Assembly: GCA_025617745.1 (NCBI GenBank)
Contig: CM046854.1
Span: 56,446,258-56,510,257 of the forward strand
Direction: 5' to 3'
DNA: 64,000 nt
DNA from: Heliocidaris erythrogramma
Taxonomy: Eukaryota > Echinodermata > Echinoidea > Camarodonta > Echinometridae
Shown: in pieces, positions 1 through 10,297 of the stretch
Layout: every line of letters starts with the position of its first letter
Position numbering within the stretch: the first letter of the stretch is position 1
Made by a program: the position numbers and the translations under genes
The notes under the pieces: generated by a model
Database searches by the model: none
Told to the model about the DNA's origin: nothing
Seen by the model: only the letters and a program-made list of their open reading frames with translations

Positions 1-1105
1 GGTCCTAGCTAACAGAAAAACATTTAAGATTGTGCAGACAGTTGTTTTCTATTTTGTATTGATAAATCATAGATATTTTCCACAAATATCAGCATTTTGT
101 GGGAGCGTTTCCATAGCAACGGCCCTTTTTTACACGCCCATGACTTCAAATGACTCAGATTGTGGTTGGAATCAGTGGGGAAGCTTGAAATACATATATT
201 AGAGGCCTTACCATATATTTTATGCTGCTAAATGACCAATATACGGTATTTTCTAAATTCCAGTATTTCGCTATGTGTTACCATGGTAACAGCCCTAGCG
301 GCCACGCCCACCACCACCTTGATGTCAAACAAGCAAATTATGATAGCTGAGGGTCATAACTAATATAAAAACATTATCAAAGACTGTGCAGACACCTTTT
401 TCTTTCTATTTTGTAATGGTTAGTTATAGATTTTTTCACAAATAACAGCTTTTTGTTGGACCGTTTCCATAGCAACGGCTTTTTTTGACACGCCCATGAC
501 TTTAAATGGCTCAGATTGTGATTGCAATCTATCAGGCAGCTTGAAATACACATAATAGGATACTTACCATATATTTTATAGCTATTGAATTACAAAGATG
601 CAGTATTTTCTAAGAATCCAGTATTTTTGATGTGTTACCATAGTAACGGTCCTACAGGCCACACCCACCACCAACTGTACATGAAATAGGTAGATTATGA
701 TAGCTGAGGGTCCTAGCTAATAGAAAAACATACTTTAGGCTTGTGCATACACCTTTTTGGCTATTTCATGTTTATAAGTTTAGAAAGTTGTCAAAAATAC
801 CCGCTTTTTATGGTACCGTTTCCATAGTAACGGCCATTTTTGGACACGCCCATGACTTTAAATGGCTCTGATTATGGTTGCAATCGATTGGGCACCTTAA
901 AATACATATATTAGGATGCTTAGCAAGTATTTTTAGATTCGTGAATTGGAATTATATGACTTTTCCTAAAATTCATATTTTTCTTGATCCGTTACCATGG
1001 TAACGGCCCTGGTGGCCACACCCACCACCAACTTTATGGCAAACAAGCAGATTCTGATAGCTGAGGGTCCTAGCTAACAGAAAAACATCATTTAAAATTG
1101 TGCCT
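1..1105. repeat. Tandem repeat, about 355-bp unit, three copies plus ends
   Basis: The phrase 'agctgagggtcctagctaa' or a close variant recurs near 349, 703 and 1060 and the window opens inside it, giving a period of about 355 bp. Each unit is two diverged halves of about 178 bp: one has GTTTCCATAGCAACGG followed by 'cacgcccatgac', the other has GTTACCATGGTAAC followed by 'ccacgcccaccacc'. No coding potential. The array starts before the window, so copy number is a minimum. Confidence 0.85.
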
Positions 1106-2397
1106 AAGGGGGGGGACCTTTTCGGTTTCTGGCCCATGGACTATTTAGACTAGTCCGTTTACCCTAGTATGCCCGAACGCATTTAGACGAAGTGCTGCCC
1201 GCAATGAGGACGCGTATATTTAGACGGACGCGTGACGTTGCCCGCGGGCGGGACTGTATTATTATTGACATAAACAAAATGTTTTCTGCTACTCAAATAA
1301 ATTTCCAGCCAGATAAAGGTTACATCTCTTATACCATATAATTTCTGTAAAAATTATAATGGTTTATACAACCAAATGCTTTAAAATAATCAAGAAATAT
1401 TCCAAAGGCATTATCTTCAAAAGAATTTATGGTATTGCAAACACAATTTACCAAAGCCATGTATGTAGAATAGCCCGAGCAAAAGTCAAATTGTTGTGAA
1501 GAATTTCCAGCTACATACATGTACAAATCATAACATGAACTAGAACATTCCTGATTCCTCCTTTACTATCTTGAAGGAAGCAAGATCTAGAATGGATCCT
1601 CTGCACCCACCCTTTAAGGTTAATGCAGATTCATCCACACAAGTTTAAGGTAATCAAGGTAATATATCATTTCTCCCCTACACCAATGCAAATGTAAATA
1701 CATGTACATGTAACCAGTCACATGACATTTCTAGCATATATTTAATTCATCCTTTGGCATGGTCAATGATGTAGGTCTAGGGAGTCAGACAAAGTTGCCC
1801 CCCTCCCTTTGAATATTAATTAAGAAATATGTAGTCAGTCTTTCTGATAATTCTGGATCACCTTTGCTATACAATACAGGAATTTTGCTTTTTTTTGTTG
1901 TTGTTTATATGTGTTCAGCGGATAAGTGAACAAAAACTTGGCCGATCATCTTGCGACCCACATTCATTTTGGGTGCAATCTCCTGTTGGAGAGGTGAACC
2001 AAAAACTCCTCAAATTCATCCTTCATCAAAGCAGATCACAGTCGGATACGAGTAATATCAACGTGGTGCTGACGTATATTGGTATATATTCTTTCAAATT
2101 GACTTTGAGACTAATTTTTTAAATTGATGGGTCTATACCAAATGTAATACATTGTACATGTGTCTATTCTACATGTGCCATTTTCAAAACTTTACTTTAG
2201 GTAACATTTCTTGAATGTTAATCAAATATTTTCTTCTAAATTGGCTGCTTATAAGATAACTGAACATTACTATATACATGTAGCTCAACACTTTCATTGC
2301 GATGTAAAATGTCGGCTATCAGTTTTAAATATGAAAACTGTTGTTCAGTATAGAAATGGAATAATATGTGAAATATTTTTTATCATAGACCGGGTGC
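1106..2397. other. No gene recognised
   Basis: AT-rich sequence with a short G run near 1110 and a CpG-rich patch at about 1170-1250. The open frames are short and have no recognisable domain. 'Acatgtacatg' words occur near 1700. I see nothing that can be annotated. Confidence 0.6.
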
Positions 2398-2572
2398 CGT
2401 TCTCATCACCACCACCACCTTCGCCACCATTGTCGTCATCACCAACACCGTCGTCATCACCAACACCGTCGTCATCACCAACACCGTCGTCATCACCAAC
2501 ACCGTTGTCATCACCACCACCATCACAAGTACCGTTGCCAAGACCATCGCCATCATCGTCATCGTCATCACG
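2398..2572. repeat. TCATCACCA-rich minisatellite
   Basis: An 18-bp unit built on 'tcgtcatcaccaacaccg' is repeated about four times inside a longer (TCA/CCA/TCG)n tract. It gives low-complexity Ser/Pro or Asp/Gly frames on both strands, which is expected for a trinucleotide-type repeat and is not evidence of a gene. Confidence 0.85.
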
Positions 2573-2720
2573 GTATATTGAGATGAATATTAACAAAAAA
2601 TTAATTATTTATTTTTCAAATTAAAGGGGAATTAACCTCAAAATGTAAATGTGCTTATATTCAAAGATGTCATCTATTCCTTCTTCTTGTCCTACGTAGT
2701 TTTGCATTCAAATATACGAG

Positions 2721-2879
2721 ATTTACTACAATAAATCAATGTACCTACCTATTTGCTAGTCTTCCGACTACGCAAGCCATTCGAGTAATTAAAGTCACGA
2801 CAGTGCATATACCCCCCCTAGGATCACGCCTTCCTCTGTGCACATACGCATGACGCGCGCACACAATCCTCCTCTTTCC
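2721..2879 (+). repeat. DIRS-a left inverted terminal repeat
   Basis: It reads from 'atttactacaataaatcaa' to 'cctcctctttcc' and is the reverse complement of 8764 onward for about 150 bp with few changes. The outermost bases differ from the right end, which carries about 25 extra bases. Confidence 0.9.
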
Positions 2880-3336
2880 TTCTCGCAGCCTAAAGAGTTG
2901 CAGCTAAGTCACTATCTTGCGCAAAAATTCAGAGTTTGCTACTCTTTTAGCGCGTTTTGGGGTGACTTTTGCCAATATTTCCGTCCTAGACTTGTTTATT
3001 ATCTGTTTAGTGTCGGTTTATGTCTGTCACGTATTTATTTTGGTGATATTTGAGCTTATATTCATACCTCACTTTTCACCTCTTTCGTATAGTAGCCCAG
3101 GGCATTCGCTTTGGCGTTTTGCCGGGCGCTCAGCCCTGTAACGTTTCGTTGGTGTTTCGTGTGTGTGGCTGTTGTGTGCATATACCCTTACGAGAGTGTT
3201 CTTTTGTTCGTAGTGCGTGAATGGAATTTTCCACACATTGCGCGGGAAAATTCCATTCCGTTTCACTCTCGCTTTGTACGCCCTTTTCTTTATAATTGTT
3301 TATTGTTGACTCTTTTATATCTCCTTACAGGTGATA
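2880..3336 (+). promoter_or_regulatory. DIRS-a leader with possible 3' splice site before gag
   Basis: About 450 bp between the left inverted repeat and the first gag ATG have no conserved ORF. They end in a pyrimidine-rich tract, 'tatctccttacag', then 'gtgataATG'. DIRS-c has the same layout ('ctgtttttattgcag' then 'tggtATG'), although the surrounding sequences differ. This looks like a conserved 3' splice site six or four bases upstream of the start codon. A 5' splice site was not identified, so a leader intron is only a suggestion. Confidence 0.4.
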
Positions 3337-5629
3337 ATGAGTTCTTCGGAGGAAGAGCAATCGAGGTCTTGGTTGCCTCCGTGCTCTTCCAATTCTTCTT
3401 CCCTCCCTTCCACTACTCTCACTTATAAGGGCGTCAGCCCAGTGAGTGTGTTGGAGACCTCTGTGTTTCGCTCGCCTACCAGCGAGTCAAACACGATGGT
3501 TAGGGGAGGTAAGGGCGTCAGTCTGTCTGCTCGCTCTGGTATTTTTGTACCGGGAGCGTCGAGCAAGACAGGCTGTATAGGTAAGTTAGGTGTTCATAAG
3601 TCTTCGGACCGAACACCCGTCATTAGCAATTCTAGCTCCCTCCAACTCACGACCACCGCGTCTGCAGTTGGGGGGGCGGTAGCTAGTATTACCGGGTCCT
3701 CTCGACCCCCGACCACCGTCGGGAGCCTGGAGGGGGCATTAACTGGTAAGACCGCTAAGCGGTCAGCTAATGATGTTACTGGGTCTTGCCGACCCCCGAC
3801 CACCGTCGGGGTGCCTAGCGAGATTTCACCCAGTGTTACTGGCTTCCCCCGACATCCGACCACCGTCGGTGTGTCTGGGGGAATTACAGCCGGTAACGTA
3901 AATCCGCATCCCGCTAAGAAGACCTCCTCCTCGAGCAGGTTCTCGCAGCGGAAGACTGCTGGTTCCCGCCAGCCACTGACCAACGTCAGCCACTGACCAA
4001 CGTCAGTGCTCCGGGTGCTATTTCCAGCAGTGCTGCAATGCAGCAGCCCGTCCACTCCCCGGCAGTCAATGCGAATCGGGGCTCTGGTCGGGGAAGCACA
4101 GTCCCTAGAGTTGCGGCCGAATTACTTCTCCCCACTGGGGAGCCCGGCCCGGACAATTTCGGTAGTGAGGCTTTTATACTGCAGCCTAACACTTCCCGTG
4201 CTTCTAAACGGCCTTCTATTACGGTGGCTCACACCCCCGCTAAGAAGCCTAAAGCCAAGAAGGGTAAATCCAAGGATAAACCCAAGTCGGGTAAGAAGGC
4301 TCAGCCCTCTCTTCCCCCCGACTCTCAATCTGAGCTGCTCAGATTAATGAGACTCTTTGCTGAGCAGCATGGTTGGGATACTAATCCCCCGACGCTGCCG
4401 GCTACTGAGACGGGTTCTCCCCAGTCAGTTGTCACTGTGATGGAGGATGTTCCCGAGTCGGACCCCGGTGTTTTCCCGGTCTCCGATATTCATGAGAACC
4501 TGGGACAATTTTGTCCGAATGCGGTTTCTCGACCTACTCCTCCCGTGCCTGCGGCTCTCGGAGCCCCGCCGGGGGAGGAGTCTGTCACTGGTCCGTGGGC
4601 ATATCCACCCCCATGGGATTTTCCCCACCGGACTACTTCTCCCGAAATTGATTCTGTCTCGCAGGTTTCTACCCCGTCTGTTTCAGAATCTCAGGCCGGC
4701 TACGACCCCCAGCCTTGTCAGGCTATGGCGGCAGATGCCAAGGCCCTGTTAGAGAAGTATATGCCAGAAATTTTCCCCAAGTCCAGTCGGACAGTGATCA
4801 GCCATCGCTGTTATTCAGACAGCATGGCCCGTCTCCTGGTATTCCTCTTACAGAGGACTTCAAACAGGAGTATGGGGATAGGGAGGCACTCGCCGATGCG
4901 GGTCGGGCTACCCGACGCCCCTTTGGTAGTGCCTTCTCTTTCTATCGGGATGATACCCAGGGCTTCTTTTCAGCCAAGGGTTTATCCCAGGAAATTATGG
5001 GTATGGGACAACGTTTGAATATCAATTTCAAGTCTCAGTCCTATAGATCCGCCGAGAAACCCCTAGTGAACTTTGAAACCAAAGTCAGGTCGGGCTTAAG
5101 GCTTTCGGCGTACCTGGGTTCACTGTTACGCCTTCGGGCCAGATCAGTTGAACTGAATGTGACCGAGGGGGACTCCAATTTGTTGGATGAACTCCTGCTT
5201 TTGTTAGCTGGACTTCAGTGGTCTCAGCTCTCATCAGCGGCGATTGACATTACGCATCAACGCCGCAAGCTGGCACTCTCCACACTGGGAGTGCTAGAGA
5301 AAGACATCCCGCCTCTCTTGCGGGGTATCCCTTCCTCTCATCCCAAACTCTTTGGGGGCCAGTTTAACGAGGTCTTCCTCAAAGAGATAGAGGGTCGCAA
5401 ACAGGCAAAAGAGATGGCCAGACAATTCTTGCCCACTCAGCCTGCTCGGTCCTTTCCGAAGTCTAAGTCGGTCTCGACAGGCGCTAACCGCTCAAATCGT
5501 CGAGTGACTGTGACTATCCCTCGGGTTGAGACCCCTACCCTGAGCAACCGTGGTAGAGGCTCGGCGAGAGGAAGAGGGGGGCGTAAGACCGCCGCCAAGG
5601 GCACGGTCAGGCCCAAGTCGGCCTTTTGA
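3337..5629 (+). pseudogene. gag: DIRS-a gag-like ORF (two frameshifts)
   Basis: This is the first ORF of DIRS-a, probably a Gag-like structural protein that packages element RNA. The ATG at 3337 begins MSSSEEEQ. The N-terminal third is Ser/Thr/Pro-rich with repeated 'RPPTTVG' blocks. A lysine-rich stretch (KPKAKKGKSKDKPKSGKK) follows near 4245-4300, then a more conserved region including 'FETKVRSGLRLSAYLGSLL'. The C-terminus is Arg/Gly-rich (RGRGSARGRGGRK), plausible for nucleic-acid binding. The frame is broken twice: a 17-bp tandem duplication at about 3971-4004 and one missing T at about 4769 in a T run. DIRS-b is intact at both places. The stop at 5627-5629 overlaps the start of the RT ORF. 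Confidence 0.8.
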
Positions 5630-7583
5630 TACCTTACCCCGAGTGCTTGTGGACAGTGTAGGCGGGCGGCTCCAGAGATTCCTCCCAGTTTGGGAGGCAA
5701 TCTCCGGCGACGCCTTCGTACTATCCGTCGTGCGCGACGGCTTTTACATAGATCTGATAAAGCCGATTCCAAACGGCGCCATCAGAATCCGCCCGCCTCC
5801 AATGTCAGCCCTTTTCCAGCAGCACATCTCCTCAGAGATCGCCACGCTGCTGGGAAAGGGTGCTGTAGAAAGGGCGAGAGATCATCCTCATCTCTTGTCT
5901 CTCCCCAATTTTTGTCATTCCCAAGCGCTCGGGAAGTTTACGTATGATTCTAAACATGAAAAGAATCAACAGGTTTATACCTCCAGTGCATTTTCGCATG
6001 GAGACCTTGGCATCTATTCTGCCCTTGATCAAGCGGGACGACCTTGCGATCTCCCTCGATCTCAAAGACGCGTACTTTCACATTCCCATTCACTCTCTGT
6101 CGAGAAATTTGCTGGGATTCGCGTTCCAGGGCGAAACGTTTCGATTTCGTGCCCTGCCCTTTGGGCTGAGGCCGGCCCCTCGAGTCTTTACTCGAATAGT
6201 GTCGGCCCTGGCCGCGTTTCTACGGAATCGCGGCCTCCGATTATTCGTCTATCTAGACGATTGGCTCCTAGTTGCAAACTCAGAGTCCCTCCTGTTGGAT
6301 CAGTTATGCCTTTTACTGCGACTAACGCAAGACTTAGGCTTTCTGATAAACTGGGAAAAATCGGAATTATCTCCCACACGTACCCCGGTGTACTTGGGTG
6401 CGGAGATAGATATCCCGAATCAGCTTGCCCGCCCCAGTCGGGACAGAATTCGGACTATCACCATGACCGCACGGTCATTGCGAGTAGCCCGCAGGGTCAG
6501 AGCCAGACAATGGCTTCAATTCCTGGGCTATCTGGCCAGTCTAGTCGACGTCTTACCAGACTGCAGGCTGTTGATGAGGCCCTTTCAGAGGCACCTCCTC
6601 AAGTTTTACAGACCGGGCAAAGATTCTCTTTTGGGGTGGATTCCACTCCCAAGAGATATCAAGCTCCTTCTCGCCCCCTGGTCGAACAGTTCGTTTCTTG
6701 CCCAAGGCAAGCCTCTCTGTACACCTCTTCCATCAGCTTCTCTGACGAAAGACGCCTCCCTTCTAGGTTGGGGCGGTCATTGCCGGGGCGAGATGATTTC
6801 AGGGGACTGGTCTCACTTTGCCAGTTACCAGTTATGCCCCATATCAATGTTTTGGAAATGATGGCGGTCAGCCTGTCTCTTCATCATTTCAGGCCCGGTC
6901 TTGTTGGTCGCACTGTACTCGTTCTTACGGACAATGTCACAGTAGCTGCCTATATCAATCGCCAAGGCAGCACTCGGTCTTCCTCTCTGAACACCTTAGC
7001 TGCCCAGTTGTGGAGGTGGTGCCGGTCTATGAACATTATTCCGGTAGCCTCCTACATTCCCGGTCAGGAAAATCTGATCGCGGATTTTCTGTCGCGGGGC
7101 AAATGCCTCCCGTCAGAGTGGACTCTTCATCCGGAGGTGTTTGCTCTTCTCCAAGAGGTGTGGGGTCCTCTGGAGATCGATCTGTTCGCCTCCACCCTCA
7201 ATCACCGACTCCCGAGGTATTGCTCGCGGGTTCGGGATCAGGAGGCGTGGGCGATGGATGCCTTTTCCCTCCATTGGGGAGCTATCCGGGGGTACGCTTT
7301 TCCCCCCATTCCTCTGATCCCTCAGGTCTTGAGGAAGGTCAAGGAGGACAGGGCTTGGCTCTTGTTGATAGCTCCACATTGGCCAGCGAGACATTGGTTT
7401 CCAGACCTGCTGAGTCTCCTGGCCGGCCAGCCGTTTCCCCTTCCTCTCAGGGAGGATTTGATAATTCAACCCCTCTCGGGGATTGTTCATCAACGCCCAG
7501 CGGTCCTCCACTTGACTGCCTGGCCGTTGTTGGGGAAGACGCAAGAGACTCGGGGCTCTCCGAAAGGGCCTCCCAGTTTGTAA
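5550..7583 (+). pseudogene. pol: DIRS-a reverse transcriptase-RNase H-methyltransferase-like polyprotein
   Basis: This ORF would copy element RNA into DNA. RT motifs in order are DLKDAYFHIPIH (about 6058-6095), FRALPFGLRPAPRVF (about 6146-6190) and the catalytic YLDDWLL (about 6250-6270), then FLINWEKSEL. RNase H follows: INVLEMMAV, LVLTDNVTVAAYINRQG and ENLIADFLSR (about 6845-7095). Downstream, LPSEWTLHPEV, IDLFAS and LLLIAPHWPARHWFPDLL match the methyltransferase-like region known in DIRS ORFs. The reading frame changes at about 5893 (extra T) and again between about 6810 and 6840 (single-base indel). The true start is unclear; the open frame overlaps the gag end and the last part overlaps the recombinase ORF. 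Confidence 0.88.
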
Positions 7584-8563
7584 TGAGAAGCCGTAGAGAC
7601 TCCACTAGAGATCTCTACAACTCTCGTCTAGGGGCCTTCTTTTCTTGGTGCGAGAATCAGGGTGTCTCGCCACGTGAAGCCCCTATCGGTGTTATTGCCG
7701 ATTTTTTGATCTCCCTTTTCGATAAGGGTAGATCGATTTCAACCATACGTGGCTATCGTTCGGCTATTGCCGCCGTCCACGTTGGTTTTGCTGATGGTTC
7801 GGGAGTCTCCAACTCCCCTCTTTTGGCTAGGTTGACTCGCTCCTTCTTCTTGCAGCGTCCATCAACTCGTAGCCTGACTCCTTCTTGGAGTCTACCCAAG
7901 GTCCTTGACGTGCTTGCGAAGCCACCTTTTGAACCTTTGGGTAAAGCGTCCTTTCACCATTTAACGGTCAAGACGCTATTTTTAGTCGCTATTGCTTCGG
8001 CACAGAGGAGGAGTACTCTTCATGCTCTGTGTATAACACCGGGTCACATCCGTTGGGAAAACCATGGTGTGCGACTTATACCCAAGCCCTCCTTTATTGC
8101 CAAAAATCAGACTGCTTCCTCTGGACCAGTTGAGATTTATCTTAGACCGCTGTCGGACCATTCCTCAGTGCAGGAGCATAAGGTCTGGTGTCCGGTGAGG
8201 GCCTTGAAATGGTATTTAGATAGGACTAAGACTCTTCGTAAGAGTGATCAGCTTTTTGTCATCACTCGAGAGCCCTTTTCCGCCGCTTCCAGAGAATCCA
8301 TTTCTAGATGGATAGTCCAAGCGATCCAGGCAGCTGGGCCGGAGGCCCTATTGACTGATGGGAAGCCCCGTGCTCACGATACCAGGGGCATCAGTGCCTC
8401 TTGGGCTCTTTTCCAAGGGGTGCCCCTAGTGGACATTATGAGGGCAGCCTACTGGCGTTCCTCCACGTCCTTCACATCTTTTTACTTAAAAGATGTTCTG
8501 TCTGAAGAGTCTTTTTCTAACAAGACGTTGCAAGCTACAACGTCATCCTTGGGTTCCTGTTGA
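7103..8563 (+). CDS. DIRS-a tyrosine recombinase
   Basis: This tyrosine recombinase of the DIRS family would integrate the circular cDNA by strand exchange. The N-terminal core-binding part starts near RASQFVMRSRRDSTRDLYNS (about 7560) and includes GRSISTIRGYRSAI. In the catalytic part, AQRRSTLHAL holds the first Arg (about 8000-8030), AHDTRGISASW holds the His-x-x-Arg pair (about 8370-8405), and AYWRSS and SFYLKDV hold the late Trp and the nucleophile Tyr (about 8450-8500). No internal stop or frameshift is seen. The frame is open from about 6818, upstream of a possible ATG at 7103; the first 150 codons overlap the RT ORF in another frame, so the start is uncertain. This is the only undamaged ORF of DIRS-a. 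Confidence 0.9.
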   Translation: MPPVRVDSSSGGVCSSPRGVGSSGDRSVRLHPQSPTPEVLLAGSGSGGVGDGCLFPPLGSYPGVRFSPHSSDPSGLEEGQGGQGLALVDSSTLASETLVSRPAESPGRPAVSPSSQGGFDNSTPLGDCSSTPSGPPLDCLAVVGEDARDSGLSERASQFVMRSRRDSTRDLYNSRLGAFFSWCENQGVSPREAPIGVIADFLISLFDKGRSISTIRGYRSAIAAVHVGFADGSGVSNSPLLARLTRSFFLQRPSTRSLTPSWSLPKVLDVLAKPPFEPLGKASFHHLTVKTLFLVAIASAQRRSTLHALCITPGHIRWENHGVRLIPKPSFIAKNQTASSGPVEIYLRPLSDHSSVQEHKVWCPVRALKWYLDRTKTLRKSDQLFVITREPFSAASRESISRWIVQAIQAAGPEALLTDGKPRAHDTRGISASWALFQGVPLVDIMRAAYWRSSTSFTSFYLKDVLSEESFSNKTLQATTSSLGSC

Positions 8564-8605
8564 CCTTCCTCTTGGGACATGCCCCCCATTTGAATCTGTG
8601 CTGGT

Positions 8606-8700
8606 CTAGCAAATAGGTAGGTACATTGATTTATTGTAGTAAATCAGTAAAATCAGAATTGATTTTATTATTTGCTAGATAAATCTATGTACCTACCTAT
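8606..8700 (+). repeat. DIRS-a internal complementary region
   Basis: 8606-8645 is the reverse complement of the left terminus (2720-2759) and 8642-8700 the reverse complement of the right terminus (about 8888-8947). They meet at 'gtagtaaatcagtaaaatc'. This is the complement of the joined element ends and lies just after the recombinase stop codon, as in known DIRS elements. Confidence 0.9.
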
Positions 8701-8763
8701 GTCCCACCCTCCTACCCCACTCCTTGCCTAGCAACATGTCAAAGTTTGTCTGAGGCTGCTCGT

Positions 8764-8947
8764 AAAGAGGAGGATTGTGTGCGCGCGTCATGCGTACGTG
8801 CACAGAGGAAGGCGTGATCCTAGGGGGGTATATGCACTGTCGTGACTTTAATTACTCGAATGGCTTGCGTAGTCGGAAGACTAGCAAATAGGTAGGTACA
8901 TAGATTTATCTAGCAAATAATAAAATCAATTCTGATTTTACTGATTT
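8764..8947 (-). repeat. DIRS-a right inverted terminal repeat
   Basis: This is the reverse complement of the left repeat for about 150 bp, beginning 'aaagaggaggattgtg'. It then extends through 'ctagcaaataataaaatc' to 'ttactgattt', an extension absent from the left end but present, complemented, in the internal complementary region. Confidence 0.9.
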
Positions 8948-8950
8948 GTA

Positions 8951-9640
8951 TAAATCAAGATTTTCTCAGCAAAATTTATCGTCTGCTAGCAATACATGGG
9001 GGCTGCCATTTTCTTGATTTGTACATAAAGATATTTTTCATTCGAATGCAAAATTGTCTTTCTTCCTGATACAAAATTCCATTTGAGATTTAAAATATTT
9101 AGCAGATATATACATATATTCTAAAAACGAAAATGTGTTTTATATTTCTTTGAAAATTACTATTAACTAAATATAAATATATTTTCTCGATACTATGACG
9201 TACGCGACGGAGCAAATTAATTCAAATTTATGGATGATAAATTTTCCGCGCGTCAATAGTGATAAACTATGCATTCACCTGCTTTGAGTTTAATAATGGA
9301 CTTCAATAGTCAGAATGCGCGTTGTATAAATTATGTTCTGTTCTGCTCTGCCAGGCAAGCTCAAGAAATTGATTTCTATTTAGCAAAACCGGAGAATTTA
9401 AAAAGAAATCTATAAATTTCAAATTTTAGAATATATGTATACACCTGTTATGTATTTTCCATCGTATACAGGGATTTTTTTGTAATGAAGAGAAGCAATT
9501 TAGCTCCAGGATTAGAAATATCTTCCTGACCGGAACGGTTTCCAGTGATTAATGTACAACTCAATATCATCAAGAAAATGGCAGCCCCCATGTAAAGTGT
9601 TAGCAGATGATACCGTGTGCTAGAATGTCTTGATTTAAAC
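8951..9640. mobile_element. Fold-back (MITE-like) element next to DIRS-a
   Basis: Long imperfect inverted arms. 'catgggggctgccatttt' near 8995 recurs inverted near 9575. Outward the arms continue as 'aaatcaaga' and '(t/c)gtctgctag'-like blocks, inward as 'atacatatattctaaaa' (about 9110 and, inverted, about 9425). No ORF resembles a transposase. Its left edge lies 3-4 bp from the DIRS-a right end, so DIRS-a may have inserted into its edge. Boundaries are approximate. Confidence 0.65.
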
Positions 9641-10297
9641 AACTTTTCAGATATTTCAATTCTAGTGATACAGGCCAATGATTAAGAATATATTACATCT
9701 TTTAGCATCAGTAAATTTATATTCTTGTGTTAATTCTCCTTAAATGATGCAGACCCATTTCATTCCTTTTAATTATACACCAAGGCATATCAGCTTTGTT
9801 GCCATGGGACCACCTTGAGTAATTTGTATAGTTTGCATATAAAAATCCAATGTGTTATTCATCTGATGCAATGTAACCTGTGATTGCATTGAATGGAGGG
9901 AATTGTATTGTGTCACAGGTTTCATTACACAAGACTAACAACACTGGTAACATTGGGTGCAGCATGCACATTGTGTGTAAGTTGTCTTAGTCTGTTTCAC
10001 ATATTGCCTATACATGTGGCCATTTGGATTTAAGCAAATTATGCAAAATGCTCAGTTGCTTTTTGGGCAACAAAGCTGAAATTGTTCAGAGGCAACATAC
10101 ATGTAGTATCACAAATGAAAAAAAATAAAATGTCAAGTTGATTATTAAGGTTTTCCCAACCATGACTAACATGATCGGAAATCGCTAATGTGTTGAATAG
10201 GATAGATGTCCTAGAATAAGTCTAAATTCAAATGATAATAGGGCCTATGCCAGTCACCGATGGTCTTAACTCCCCTGGGAGTCATGTCACTGTTCAG
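9641..10297. other. No gene recognised
   Basis: AT-rich sequence without recognisable coding, RNA or transposon signals. The last 60 bp before DIRS-b contain a small palindrome, 'actcccctgggagt'. Confidence 0.55.

Larger units (their letters stand above)
2721..8947 (+). mobile_element. DIRS-type tyrosine-recombinase retrotransposon, full length (DIRS-a)
   Basis: The full 6.2-kb element has diagnostic DIRS architecture. Inverted, not direct, terminal repeats (2721-2879 and 8764-8947) flank gag, an RT/RNaseH/methyltransferase-like ORF and an overlapping tyrosine recombinase ORF. An internal complementary region (8606-8700) contains the complement of both outer ends joined together, as expected for the template of the circular intermediate. 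There is no integrase, protease or LTR. Left flank is 'aatatacgag' and right flank 'gtataaatcaag'; no target duplication is seen, as usual for recombinase-mediated insertion. Single-base frame breaks occur in gag and RT, so the copy is non-functional as written. Confidence 0.95.

Noticed and set aside
2211-2624. Ser/Pro-rich frame of 137 codons and Asp/Gly-rich frames on the opposite strand
   Set aside because: All arise from the trinucleotide-type minisatellite.
2721-8947. LTR retrotransposon or endogenous retrovirus
   Set aside because: Terminal repeats are inverted, there is no protease, integrase or envelope, and a tyrosine recombinase with an internal complementary region is present, which defines DIRS.
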